From Anas platyrhynchos (taxonomy: Eukaryota; Chordata; Aves; Anseriformes; Anatidae), in contig NC_092589.1 of the NCBI RefSeq assembly GCF_047663525.1, positions 25,665,001 through 25,729,000 of the forward strand: a stretch of DNA of 64,000 nucleotides. The letters are read 5' to 3'. Under the pieces are notes generated by a model that did not search any database, was not told where the DNA came from, and saw nothing but the letters and a program-made list of their open reading frames with translations. Shown here piece by piece: positions 28,801 through 39,525 of this stretch; the stretch's first letter is position 1, and every line of letters begins with the position of its first letter. The position numbers and the translations under genes were made by a program.

Positions 28801-30648
28801 CTCAGAATGTGAATGGCTGAATTTCGATACGGCAAAGGGTGAAAGGGAGGATTTCCCTCCATTTTTATGACGCCTTTTAAATGGTCAGCCATACCTTGAA
28901 GTGTGAATTTAAGTATCTCTTATTGCAAGGTTTCATTCCGTCTATTGACACATTTCTTACAAAGCATCACAAAAGATGCTTTATACCAAAGCAATACTTA
29001 GTTTGTGAAATCACTAATGTTCTAGTTTGTTAAACTATCCAAAAAATACACAACCAGTCCTGCTAATTTACTAGCTGCAGAGCAGAATGCTAAACCAGGC
29101 ATACCTTCAATGTTCAAAAAAGCATTTGGGCTTTTGCACAAGTGCCAGGTAGTACAGAATACAAGAGAAAACAGTCTTGCTACATGGATTGGTACTAGAA
29201 GAAGGTGGTCACCTAACAAGTAAGGATGAGGAAAAGGCAGAAGCGTTTAACATCTTTTTTGCCTCATAATATAATAGCAATGAGAGATCTTGGGCAGCTT
29301 GGACTTTAGAGTTGGAGGATCATGACTGGGGGATCAGTGACTTTCCATCTGTGGTCACAAAACTGTAAGGCAAGAGCTGTATCATAACTCCCTGGGGCCT
29401 GACAGGATTTGCTTCCGAGAGCTGCAGGAATTAGTGGACGCTACAGCTGGAGCCCCCTCAACAATTTACCAAAGGTGGGGGCAGCCTGGGGAGGTCCCTG
29501 CTGACTGGCAGCCAGCACTACACCTGTCTGCAAACTGGGCATGAGAGAAGGCCCAGGAAACCACAGAGCTGCCAGTGCAGGCCACAGGCTGTCAGGTCTG
29601 GGGAAGAGGAAGCTGAGGGGCGGCCTCGCTGCTCTCTGCAGTTTCCCGAGGTGGGGAAGCACAGAGGGAGGTGTTGGGCTCTGCTCCTGGGAATCGATGG
29701 CAGGATGCATGGGAATGGCATGGAGCTGGGCAAAGGCAGGCCAGACTGGGCAAGAGGAAACATTTATTTACCCTCAGGGCGGTCAGACACTGGGACAAGC
29801 TTCCTAGAGAGGTGGTTGATGCCCCACGCCTGCCAGTGCTCAAGAGACAGCGAGGCAATGCCCTCAGTAACATGCTTTAATTTTTGGGCAGCCCTGAGGT
29901 GGCCAGGCACTTGGACTTGGTGGTCTTTGAAGGTCCCTTCCAACTGAACTATTCTACTCTATTCTAAAAATCAATGCAAGAAATACAAAATCCAATCTAG
30001 CTTGCCCCAGTTCTCTTTAAAGAAGTGATATGGAAGCAAATGAAAGCAATATTAATCTAACCACCAGTACCAACCAATAATGTGCAATAATGCAAAAAAA
30101 AAAATCACCTGAATAGTACGATAATAGAAAGGCAGACCTAGATGTTGTCTCTCTCAATAATGTTTAAGTTTACATCAAAAGCTTCCTTATGCTGACTTTC
30201 ATGTAGTTACCAAAGCAATCCTATATTCCTTACCAGCACCATGTAAGGTCATTAGAGATAGCTTTAAAAAGCTGAGTGTGCAGTCATTAAATTCAACAGT
30301 TTCCACTGACTCCTACATATTATCAGATGATTACTATAATTATGGCTTTTACTGTTGATTTATGAAAGGTGCTGACTTCTGTTCAGAACAGGAGGATGGG
30401 GAGCATGTAGATACAGAAGGAGTCTGTACTAACCGCAGGGTAAGAATGCACTGCTGGCAAAATCGGTGACCACATCCTGTCTGGTGGGGATTGTGAAGGA
30501 CTAGGTGGCAGTAGGCACACTTGTACCGGTCCTCTAAGGTTTCCACAAATTTGTAGTCAGCATCAGGTTCGAAGTCCAGAGAAACAGCACTGGCAGAGTT
30601 CTGGCGTGTGAAGATGCCTGAGAGACCAGCGAATTCGTCACAGGCCAT
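22319..30648 (-). CDS. TRAF5: TRAF5, TNF receptor-associated factor 5 (ten coding exons, complete)
   Basis: TRAF5 is a cytoplasmic adaptor for TNF-receptor family members such as CD40, CD27, OX40 and LTBR, and feeds NF-kB and JNK signalling (established). The joined CDS is 1,662 nt, 553 residues against 557 in human. The RING spans about 44-83 with ligands C44, C47, C59, H61, C64, C67, C80 and D83, the Asp-terminated form typical of TRAFs. Cys/His-rich TRAF zinc fingers cover about 92-250, a coiled coil about 250-395, and the MATH/TRAF-C domain about 399-545, including SRCGYRLCARAYLNGDG and FKRPDGEMNIASGCPRF. The end DLTDLEEL is TRAF5-like and differs from TRAF3. All nine introns are GT-AG and in frame. 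The start MACDEFAGLSG is the first ATG after the acceptor at 30654. The 5' noncoding exon and promoter probably lie far upstream, perhaps at the CpG island near 42.5 kb. Confidence 0.97.
23382..23550 (-). CDS. TRAF5: TRAF5 coding exon 9 (coiled coil)
   Basis: Donor CGCTTAG|GTATGT. It encodes ALASHLDKSARLESQVKQL and the stretch up to MESYDQRL. I placed the acceptor at GGGAAG|GCTCTTGCC (AG at 23552-23551) because it keeps phase 0 with exon 8; GCCAG|TCACC at 23540 breaks the frame. The chosen site has its pyrimidine-rich stretch somewhat upstream. Confidence 0.85.
24074..24202 (-). CDS. TRAF5: TRAF5 coding exon 8 (coiled coil)
   Basis: Acceptor near CAAACGTTTGTAG-type end (TTTGTAG|ATATCTG) and donor TTGATG|GTAAGC. 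It is 129 nt, residues 263-305, ISDLYKSLESKEIKIQQLAE followed by a heptad-rich stretch to FTQLFGKNSNLM. Phase 0 on both sides. Confidence 0.92.
24855..24947 (-). CDS. TRAF5: TRAF5 coding exon 7
   Basis: Acceptor CCCTCTGCCTCACTAAG and donor GAACAG|GTAACT. It is 93 nt, residues 232-262, with LREHMLQILDKNSRLEEQ, the start of the coiled coil after the zinc fingers. Phase 0 on both sides. Confidence 0.94.
25223..25297 (-). CDS. TRAF5: TRAF5 coding exon 6 (zinc finger)
   Basis: Acceptor TTATGTGCAG and donor ATAAAG|GTACTG. It is 75 nt, residues 207-231. It has the TRAF zinc-finger spacing H-H-T-V-C-P..V-D-C-P-Y-K-Q-Y-G-C. Confidence 0.94.
25671..25748 (-). CDS. TRAF5: TRAF5 coding exon 5 (zinc finger)
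   Basis: Acceptor CTTTTTCCCTAG and donor AAGGAG|GTACTG. It is 78 nt, residues 181-206, with NHEKDDCPDYPVPCVQNC, a TRAF-type finger. Confidence 0.94.
26064..26228 (-). CDS. TRAF5: TRAF5 coding exon 4 (zinc fingers)
   Basis: Acceptor ATGTGTCATAG and donor CATAAAG|GTAAGG. It is 165 nt, residues 126-180, with EHLQQCLFESLQC, LRKDLKDHLSQHC and CQYCNKYV, typical of the TRAF zinc-finger array. Confidence 0.95.
27056..27157 (-). CDS. TRAF5: TRAF5 coding exon 3
   Basis: Acceptor CTCCTTTACAG and donor TATCAG|GTGAGT. It is 102 nt, residues 92-125: VFRDNCCKREVLNLHVFC, then CNSKIILGRYQ. It follows the RING and opens the zinc-finger array. Confidence 0.95.
27158..28619 (-). other. TRAF5: TRAF5 intron between coding exons 2 and 3
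   Basis: A 1.46-kb intron holding a CR1 3' end at about 28.30-28.46 kb. No other gene was seen. Confidence 0.85.
28298..28462 (+). mobile_element. CR1 LINE 3' end with ATTCTGTG tail
   Basis: The segment reads GTGGAGTCACCATCCCTGG, TTCAAAAGACGTTTAGATG, TTAGAGGTTGGACTCGATGA and TCTTCCAACCTAGAAATTCT and ends in repeated ATTCTGTG, the defining CR1 3' signature of bird genomes. It lies in a TRAF5 intron, antisense to the gene, and is 5'-truncated as most CR1 copies are. Confidence 0.95.
28620..28677 (-). CDS. TRAF5: TRAF5 coding exon 2 (end of RING)
   Basis: Acceptor TGTAATCTAG and donor CACGAG|GTAAGT. It is 58 nt: it completes the split Arg codon and codes ELNAVPTCPVDKETIKMHE, which contains the last two RING zinc ligands (C80 and D83). 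Confidence 0.95.
28678..30433 (-). other. TRAF5: TRAF5 intron between coding exons 1 and 2
   Basis: A 1.76-kb intron with donor CTGCG|GTTAGT. Nearly half of it (about 29.18-29.97 kb) is CR1 sequence. No other gene was seen. Confidence 0.85.
29180..29965 (+). mobile_element. CR1 LINE copy with ORF2 remnants, internally deleted
   Basis: The 5' part still reads GGHLTSKDEEKAEAFNIFFAS on the plus strand, the linker before the CR1 reverse transcriptase. It then passes to 3'-end sequence (GACACTGGGACAAGCTTCC, GGTCTTTGAAGGTCCCTTCC) and an ATTCTACTCTATTCT tail. Most of the RT-coding sequence is missing between the two ends, so the copy is dead. It lies antisense in a TRAF5 intron. The left boundary is approximate. 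Confidence 0.85.
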
Positions 30649-30653
30649 GGAAG
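30434..30653 (-). CDS. TRAF5: TRAF5 coding exon 1 (start codon, most of RING)
   Basis: Acceptor GGTTTTTCTGTGCAG (AG at 30655-30654), then CTTCC and the ATG at 30648-30646 in a good context (CTTCCATGGCC). It codes residues 1-71 and two bases of codon 72, including FTRQNSASAVSLDFEP and the RING core YKCAYCHLVLHNPHQTGCGH. Donor CTGCG|GTTAGT. Confidence 0.95.
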
Positions 30654-31146
30654 CTGCACAGAAAAACCACACACAGGAAGAATCCTGTCAAATGCTCACA
30701 GTTGGTCACATCACCTCAGCTACAGCTTACAGCGGACTGCAACCCGTCTGCAGGTTTCCATTTGCAGAAAGGTCCAACAGATTTCAGAGGGGAATGGGGC
30801 ATCGACTACAGAAGAACAGCATAAAGCTCAGAGGACCACAAGATAACATTTACATGACAAGCACTAAAACACATTTTATAAGAAGCTTCACAATCTGAAA
30901 ACTATTCCCCAGAACAAAGTCAAAATAATCCTTAATTCCTTAATCTTTTTGCAGCAGCTGATAGTCTCAAAAAATTAAACAGTCAGAGCTGCAGTCGGGG
31001 AAAGCAGAGGCCAAGTCGTGACCTTAAGGTTTGCCAGGAAAGTCTACACTTAACCACTTAACATAAAGCCCTCCCACATGGTATTCCGAATTCACTGCAC
31101 TGGTGCAAGCAGAAGACAGCTTTGTGATTCGTGGCAAGGAACATAC

Positions 31147-31168
31147 AAAAAAAAAAAAAAAAAAAAAA
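31147..31168 (+). repeat. A22 homopolymer
   Basis: Run of 22 A. No retroposed body was recognised upstream, so it is called as a simple repeat. Confidence 0.9.
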
Positions 31169-32873
31169 GGGAGCAAGTAGATTTTACCTTCAGTTTAGGT
31201 GTTACAGCAGTCAAAGCCTCTTAACTTGACATCTTTCTTTTTCCAGTTGATCACTCATAGCAGTAGACTATACTCTTATTTTTTCAAAAATTTACTTAAT
31301 TATGTGCAAGTTCTTGGCTATTTTAATCCTGCCTGCAAGATGTGATGGAAAAAAAAAAAGTAAGATTGCAATCAGAAATGTGACAGAAGTTTTTCACTCA
31401 ATTTATAAAAGCTCATGGCAGATGAATGCTATGTTAGTTTTCTAAAGGAAAAACCAGCAACATTTGTTTCCAGTCCTAATAGTCACAAACCTTAATGCTT
31501 GCCCTGGTCCTTCAATCTCGCAGTACTTTTTTGCAAGCAGCCCGAGACCTAGAGCTGCTCAGGTCTTCATTTCTTGCAGCTCTGCATTCAGAAGACATTT
31601 ATACTCACAGGATGTGTACAAACACGCAGTGCCTGCCACAACCACCTCCTCTTAAGTAAAAAACGTAACTCAAGAGTTTGCTCTTCGGCTCGTGTTTCTG
31701 TACCTCATTCCTGACAGCACAAAACTCACTCTGAACAGGCGTTATGATGAGGCAATTAAAACACTTACGGTCCATCTAAAGCACTGCCTGTAGGGTTATA
31801 GCGATGCAGAAGCTTTTTATTTGTGTGAACTCTGAGGCACCCTGCGACAGAGCTTTGGCTCTCAGGACGCTTCATGGGGAGGTGCTCGATTTTGTGGCCG
31901 CACTTCAGCAGGCTGCTTCCCTGCGGGCACATCACCCTCCCTGTCAGTCACCCGAGTCACTTTTACTGGCAGCAGCACCTCCCCGAGAGGTCTGACTCAG
32001 CTCCTGCAAGGTCACAGAGGGTGCATGCTGCTTTAGCGGGGAAGCAGAGCTGGCACATCACCATCAGCAACCCCACAGCTGGCATGAGGCAGCACACCAA
32101 GCGCTGATGCACTGGCACGCCACGTTCGGCTGTGGGCTGCTGGCCTTAGAAAGCAGCGATGAGTGCAGTGCAGCATGGAGCTCAAACATCTCCTGGGGCT
32201 CAGAAAGCAATGTGCATTTTCTTTGCTGCTTCGAAATACCACTCTGGGAAGGAGATCCTGCAGGCAGAGAGCCGTGTCTCCTCGTAGGCTCCGTGGGGTG
32301 CCCACCCACCAGCCTGCAGGACAGGAGGTCAGGGTTGTCAGTCAGCACTGATCATGTTGCCTGACCCTTCCTCATCTTGAAAACAGGGTTTCCATTCCTC
32401 TGGTGCTTAATAAGGAGCGATTTGATTTTCCTCATGCCCAGCAGGGACCTGAAGGAGCAGCATAAAGGGCTTACCAGCCTCACGCCTCAGCCCAGTGACA
32501 GGGGCCTCCATGGCAGGTGAGCAATGGCCGCAGTGACCTGTGCAGCATGAGCCATCTGCAGGCAAATCTGCTATGAACCCACTGCTCAGAGGGACCCCGA
32601 AAACATATTTCCCTCCTCTTGACTACAAATGCCCCTTCCTGTTCAAGGAACACCCAATTTCTCCAGTCCTATCACACTCCAGGCCTTGCATTGTCCAGTG
32701 TTATGGACTTAGCAAGTTGATGCTGCACTGTGTAAAAAGCATACCAAAAAAAACCACGCCACAATTATCAACTTTTGCCTTTAAGGGTCTGCCCCAAGAC
32801 CCATCCACACCCTGACAACTCAGGACATTTACCGTCACCGCCAGCTGTTTTATGACTGCTGTAGGGTTGGTGG

Positions 32874-32993
32874 CCATTTTTGTGAGGAAAGAGGCCACAG
32901 GACATATTTTTGTGAGGAAACAGGCCACATGGGACATTTTTGTGAGGAAACAGGCCATGCAGGGCACTTTTGTGTGAAAATGGGCCATACGAC
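32874..32993. repeat. 30-bp tandem repeat, four copies
   Basis: The core TTTTTGTGAGGAAA followed by AGGCCA recurs with exact 30-bp spacing (TGTGAGGAAA starts at 32881, 32911 and 32941, and a diverged TGTGTGAAAA at 32971). Because 30 is a multiple of three, each frame carries a ten-residue repeat, which creates open frames on the minus strand. Confidence 0.93.
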
Positions 32994-33853
32994 ATGCATT
33001 GGCTCCACTAAGGACCCCAGGGCAGCCTCAGCCCCTTGATGGCCCAGCATCTTCCTGCCATTTCCTAGCACAATCCTTCAGCCCTGGGTCAGCTCTTCCA
33101 CAGGGCTGGGACTGAGCAATGTTGGGCATACCTCAGAAAAGGGGCACCTTTTGCCATATACCAAAGCCAGGCCCACTGGACTAGGTGAGCCCTGAGGAAG
33201 GCTGAGGTGACGCCTGGGTGACAGACCCGCCACCAGCCAACGCTCAGTGTGAGGTGTCCCCACCGCCACCACAGCGGCTCCGGGCTGTCTGTAGAAGCCC
33301 TTCTTCCCCTCCCAGCCCGCGCCTGTTCTCTTTGAGATGAAACCAGTGGGAAACCATCGGGGGAAAAAGCACATTTTGCGCGTGTGCGCCCGCCGCTGGT
33401 TGACTGAATCAGCTTCCTGCTTGCGCCAGTGCCCGGCCCACGCTGGAGCTGAGGTGTGCTTTCACTTCTGCCTGCTCACAGCCGCGAACAAAGCAAAAGC
33501 ATTGCTTCTTTGCATATGTGGCGAGTTTTTCTAGTGTGTGTGTGAAGTGCAGTATCGTTTGAAAATACACGGCGCTGGCAGGCCCGTGCTACGTGGCGAT
33601 GCTCTTGCAGCAGCCACGCACCACAAAGCTGCAGAGAGATTTTCATTGCGACCCCAGTGCAAAAGCACCCCCAGAAATTAAACAATCTATAGGCACTGAA
33701 AACCTACATGTCAAAGTTGGATCTCTATACGACAAAATGATCAGAATTAGCTTTGACCCCATGTTAGAGAAGCGGTTTGAATCACTTAGGCCCAAGTCCT
33801 GTGAAGAGGTACCAAAGGGTGGGAGCTGAATGGCAGCACAGCACAAAGCTGAT

Positions 33854-33880
33854 GAACAATTCACAAACAGATCAATTCAC
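33854..33880 (+). repeat. Copy 1 of a 27-bp dispersed direct repeat
   Basis: GAACAATTCACAAACAGATC followed by AATTCAC. It matches 35012-35038 with two mismatches. Each copy itself contains two CAATTCAC units. Confidence 0.85.
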
Positions 33881-35011
33881 AAATGCCCCCATGTCATTTC
33901 AGCACCCCAGCCCTACCTACACCAACAGCACAATACGTAAAACGCTTCTGGAACAACTTTTATGTGTAACTGTGTTGCACATGGATGCTTTAATCTCAGT
34001 GGAAATAATCCAAGATGGAGAAATTTCATAACACAAATGCAAGTTCTTAACTGGGGGCTATCCAGTTTTAACTACCACCACACCAGATGAAGGCCAAACA
34101 TTTCTGGAAAAATGGTCCACACTTGGCATATCTTGCTGTTCAGAAATGGAGTAAGACATGCAGAACAAAGGAAGAAAAATCAACATGGGCATGACTTCCT
34201 ATCATATGGTCATTATATTAACATTTCTAAACCCACATTAAAGCAGTTCCCCTCAGCAGTGATGCTGCCTGTCCACGTCACCAGCAGTCAGAAAGGAGAA
34301 GACACAGCATGCAGTACTGATATTGAACTGTCACTGAGAGATTAACATTTTTTTAGCCAGGTACCTACTGCACACAGAGAAAAACGCCCCTATAATGCGG
34401 TAGTTCTTTTTTAAGAAAGTATGTTTTTCCTGTTTTCTCTCACGTGAGAGTAAGTTCCCAAGAGAGGTTATCGCATTGCCACTCGAGCTACGTGCACATC
34501 AGCCCCTGCAGCTAGCTGTTGTACTGAAACATCCAGACTTGTAGACCCAAGGCACAGGCACCAAGTGCTACCAGGCCTTGTAGACAGAGAAGGGCAAGTA
34601 TGTGAATTGTTATCACAGGTTTGGTCATCAAGCTTGGACAAGAAAACAGGATGCTTGGTCCTGCTGCCTAGCAAGTAAGAGGTGCTACCAGCTGAGAGCA
34701 CAGTCTCAGCTGGGTTCACTGTTTGAGGGAGGATAATGCTCAGCTCTGCTCCAGGGTTGGGGCATTGCTTAGTAAAAAACACCGCGATCGCTTCCTTACC
34801 TAACACGCTTCCATGAAATACATGTAATAGGGCATGAAAAAATGTTATACACCTGTATTCCTACACTCCAGCTCTGGTTTGGCTCTATTCCTTTGCCCCA
34901 AGATGCTTGCTAGGGACAGGTCTTAGAGGATGCCCTGTCCCTCCCTCTGAAGATTATCCACCAAGTTTCGTAAAAATCAATACACGTTAGAGTTCATCAA
35001 TTCACTTACAT

Positions 35012-35038
35012 GGACAATTCACAAATAGATCAATTCAC
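35012..35038 (+). repeat. Copy 2 of a 27-bp dispersed direct repeat
   Basis: GGACAATTCACAAATAGATC followed by AATTCAC, 1,158 bp from copy 1. A further CATCAATTCAC lies just upstream at about 34995. Flanks do not match, so it is not part of a longer duplication that I can see. Confidence 0.85.
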
Positions 35039-35936
35039 TTCACTGGGAGCTGACAAAGAAATGATAGAGGGGAACGTACCTTGCATTAACATGACACTCT
35101 CCAAGCTGCCTTATAAACTAGCTAGATTAGCTGCCTCCTGAACTTTTGAATTAAAATACACCAACTTATATAATTTACTAGTAATAGAAGGCTTCTCCAC
35201 AAAAAACAATCCATTTTGGGGACAACAAAGATATGCCCCGACTCTTGACATACACATCTGAACAGGTAGCAGTCTGCTAAAGGACTACCATTAATGTCCA
35301 CTCACATTTAGAATACTTACTGGTTGAAGGCACAGCAGATTATATTGAACCACAGAAAGAAAAGCAGATGATGCCGCCTGACATCACTGCTGGATCATCC
35401 TTGTCCCTCCTAGCCCAGGAAGAGTTACAGTGTCTTGACCGCTGACAACAAAACCCGCTTGCAGAGTCCCTGCAGGGAGAAGGAGCCTGGCTGCACCACT
35501 TGTGGCCTCAGCCCCGAGGTCATGGAGGAAAAGGATCCAGCACAGACTCACCACCGATAAGCAGGGCTCACTCCTTCACCTGGCAGCCAATCAACCCCAA
35601 AAGCTATCCTGCTATTGTCCTAATTGCTGAAAAATCACAGTGCAGTGACCAACTGGTATCCACAAAAGAGTACTTCCAACAGCAATCATTTCCTATCGGA
35701 TACGTGCCTGTGGCCCCACAGAGCACGTTGCTGCAGAGGGCAGCAGAATCAAATTTGATTTCATTTGTATATAGGCAATATTATCCCATTCAAATCCCAG
35801 TATTACCTTATTCTAAAAGTACAATAAAAGTTTACTAAGCAAGCATCAATTTGCTAATCTCCAAAGGCACACTTTCACCAAGTGGAGTAAGGCAGTACAG
35901 TTTCCTTAAGCATTACAGTAAATCCCAAAGCATTAC

Positions 35937-35960
35937 AAAAAAAAAAAAAAAAAAAAAAAA
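35937..35960 (+). repeat. A24 homopolymer followed by (GA)n
   Basis: Twenty-four A, then GAGAGAGAGAG. It is a simple repeat. Confidence 0.9.
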
Positions 35961-36827
35961 GAGAGAGAGAAACGTGACTTCATTATTTTTAAGCCATAGA
36001 TTACAACAGAGATAACACTTTAAAAATTAAAAATACACTCATACAACTAACAAACCGTATCGGGTGCTGAGGTAGCTTTGATTTTACAGCCAGCTTGCTT
36101 ATTTGCTACATCTGCTATTTTCCCTGGACTTCCTAATCACTCATTAATTTTATATCACCAATAAATCTCTCTACATCTAACCAGCACAGTATTATGTTAC
36201 AGTAATATGGACTTTTGTCTTAAAATAATCGCATTCACAGCTGGAAATTCATTTTCTTCCTAACACTGCTGGAGGTCGCATTCAGGAGTCATTAAAAAGA
36301 AGAAGAAATCAATGAAACTACCCTATAACCTAGATATTAAAGCTAAAAAGAACACAACACACTTTTTTCCCCCCCCCCAGTGGCTGCATTTCAAGCCAGT
36401 AAACCCTGATGGTCCTCAAGAAAATACTGTACAGGTTGTTCTCCATCAGACCACTGTGCCCCAGAACTGAGCAATTCCTTCATTCGACACTCACTTCTGC
36501 ATCAACACATGGATGTTTTACCGTCCTCCCGAGCACCAGCAGAAATTCATGCAGGAAGGCAGGCAGCGAGCCTCACCGCTCTTACAGCCCGGCACTCGGC
36601 GCGGCAGTGCCGGTGTGGCGCCGTTCCTGAGATCTTTCAGACTCTGAAGCCTTCTCCTAAGGCACCCACGCAGCACCCACACATCCCCCTGCAACAGCTA
36701 GTACCCGAGGAGCCACTTAAGGACGACAAAAGGTTATAACTGTACTAAATTCCTGCCCTCATTAACAAGAAGAGGTTTGGTAGGACTGTACCTGGTAACT
36801 GTAGCTGATCCTCAATGGGGAGAAAAT

Positions 36828-36852
36828 GAGAGAGAGAGAGACAGAGAGAGAG
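36828..36852 (+). repeat. (AG)n microsatellite
   Basis: An AG run interrupted once by AC, leading into a short GCGCGC. Confidence 0.9.
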
Positions 36853-39437
36853 CGCGCACGAGTCTGAGCTTTGTGGTTAGAAGAACAGTACGAGCATTTT
36901 AAAACAGCAAGGGAGTGGAAATCCCCTGGTGTAGCTTTGAAAAGATCACGGCTAAAACTGTTTCAGAGGTGCTAGGACAGAAGCAAGCCATTGAAAAGTA
37001 TTTTCCCTTGCAGCATCGATGTAGCGACTGCAGAATTCACTATCTGGAGAAGCATAAGGTTACCAAGAACTTTTCTCAGTTTTTGTCCGAGATACAGAGG
37101 AGTCTTCACAATGATAGCATCACTTTCATAAAAGCAGTGAGTGATGTGACAAAAGGAAAAACAAATAGTCAGCAGGAAGCACTTCAGGATGCAAGGACCA
37201 GCCCTGCAAATCCCTACACAGGCAGCCCTTGTGGGCACAGGTGGATCCGCTTGCTGCAGGAAGCTGAGGAAACTGCACCGCCTCGAACACGGCGCTATTC
37301 ACAGGAACTTACACTCAAGGCTGCATGGACATTTTACATTTAAACTCAATTTTCCAACTGAGATAAAACCTATTTTATGAAAATAAATGTTTATATTTGG
37401 ATTTGCAATAACTAAAGCAGCCATGCATCCTAGTTATTTCATAGCCTGAAGTGCCTCCACAGACTGTGTACGTCACCCTCCTTTCCCCCGACCAAGCCAC
37501 ACTTCCCCTCCCGTAGGTTCCACCTCCAGCCCCTCCGCCGGCTTTCTGGTCTCTTCTTTTAATTTATTTGGTATGTTAACAAAGGAAGCCATCAGCTTGA
37601 GTACTGGGCCTTGGCTTGGTCAGTTAGATAAGCCCCTAACTAAGCAAAGTAATAACAGTTACTTGCCCCGCGAAGTACCTTATTTTCTCTAAAAGCAAAA
37701 CATTTGAGCTCTCCTGCTGTTTAAAATACGGGTATTCCAAAGAAAGCTTCCTTTCTGTCTCATAGCAAATGCCACACATACTCTCTTTACCCTTTTCCCT
37801 TTAGTTAAGCTTGCTCCCAGAGTGTTTCTAACCTGGTTCAATCACTATCTCCCCTCCCAGGCAGCATTTCAGCTTACCACATCTTCCTGAACCTTCCCTG
37901 AAGCCCTGGAACAGCTGCGTCATCGCTGAGGTCAATACAACGCTGGCAAAGTGAAAGGCATCTACTTGAACGCATGCTGCTTCTTCATGTGATCGATTAA
38001 ACTGCTCCGAGACGCATTTCGAGGCATAGCCTGAGCCCACTTCTGTGTTTAAGCTCTATAAAGCAGAAGGTGCTTTATGCAAGGATCATTTCATCCTTGC
38101 AACGTCCTTAGGATGTGCCTTGGTCAAGCTGCTGGCCCGGCACAGCCTCTGCAGGCTGAGACCAGGAGAGGGAAATGGCTCTCACGGGGATTGTCCTTGA
38201 AGCAGGCAGCTCTGGAGGAAGCACCTGTCCCGCCGGGGCCGTCGGGAGGCAGCGCTGGAGGGAGCCTAACGCAGTGAGCGCAGCTCCAGGAAGCGCCATC
38301 TGCTTCTGGGAAGCTTTGGGGAAAGCCCCAAATGGAGAAGTTGAGTAGGAGCAGGATCTTCATTTTAAACAACCTCACTCTGCAGATGAGTAGCAGGCGA
38401 TGGGCCAGGCTTGTTCATGGGCACCCCTCGATTTCCTCTAGCTAAGTGCAGTGCTGAGGACTGACCAAGGCAGGGGGAACCAGCAAGGAGCATCAGCACG
38501 GGATGACAGTAAGTGAAAAGACAGAAGGGAAGAGCACTTAGGAATGAGGGGAAAGAAACAAAGATGTGGGAACAACATAAACAAGCAAAAAGTACTGAAA
38601 TGAGGTAACATTTAAGGGATGGAGAGCAAGACAATGAGCTTTTTGTTTTTTTCTTAAAGTGCATCAAAACCAAAGCAAAATCCTCACTTTTCCTAACAAA
38701 TAGTAGGCTGCCACATGTTTTGCATGACTAGGCCCAAGAAGCTTTTAACGTTAGCTCTCCTTCCCCGCCACCAGGCACACACCGCTCAGCCGCAGCAGCC
38801 ATCAGTGCCTATTCAAGGCACAGGAGGCTTGTTTTAATTCTCCGAGCACACAAGCATCTGACTTGGTCTTGACGAGTGACTTAATCAGCACGTACACAGA
38901 AATCTGAATAAACTCATGTGGTGGTTTAGCTACCCAAATTACTAGGACAAAATCAAATTCTGCTAAGTTCTCCAGGACACAGGAGATTTTGGCAGGCCAC
39001 CCACTTCTTAAATGCTCACTAGTTCCGGGGGTTAAAGACTTCTTTCACCCCAGCTGCAGGAGTTCACAAACCCAGTGGATTTTGCTCAAATACATGCATG
39101 CATCTGATGACATACAGATATACATTTCTTAGCCACAGTCCTCACTGATAGGGAAATCACGAACGTCAGACACCGAATGGCAGCAGTGACCCCGTGAACT
39201 TGCTCTTGGGGAAGTGATGACAGTGGAGATTGCCACTGTTGTCTTTTCTTAAAAACAAAAAAGGGGAAAGGACACGTTCTTAAGAAGTCCTGATAAGATC
39301 AAACATGACACGCCAGAGGTTTGCACAGGTGGAGATGGGGAGATGCTCTCGCACAGCCCGTTATCAGGTGAGCTGCCATGTCAGGATGCTAACATGCTCA
39401 GGGTGGCACCCAGCCCTGTTCTTGCTGTTGGCACCAC

Positions 39438-39525
39438 TTTTAGCTTTATTATATACATCATATAATTATAATATATATATATATGTTTTAGCTTTATTAT
39501 ATATATTATATATTTAGCTTTATTT
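39438..39525. repeat. AT-rich repeat with a 48-bp period
   Basis: TTTTAGCTTTATTATATA occurs at 39438 and again at 39486, with a third partial TTTAGCTTTATT at about 39513, separated by TA-rich spacer. It combines a duplication with (TA)n slippage. Confidence 0.85.

Noticed and set aside
30563-30576. GGTTCGAAGTCC resembling a tRNA B box
   Set aside because: It is inside TRAF5 coding exon 1 (antisense of the SLDFEP codons), with no A box or cloverleaf around it.
30608-30898. 96-codon plus-strand open frame
   Set aside because: It overlaps the TRAF5 start exon in antisense and has no independent support.
31147-35960. Poly-A runs at 31147 and 35937 as tails of processed pseudogenes
   Set aside because: No recognisable mRNA-like body or target-site duplication precedes either run.
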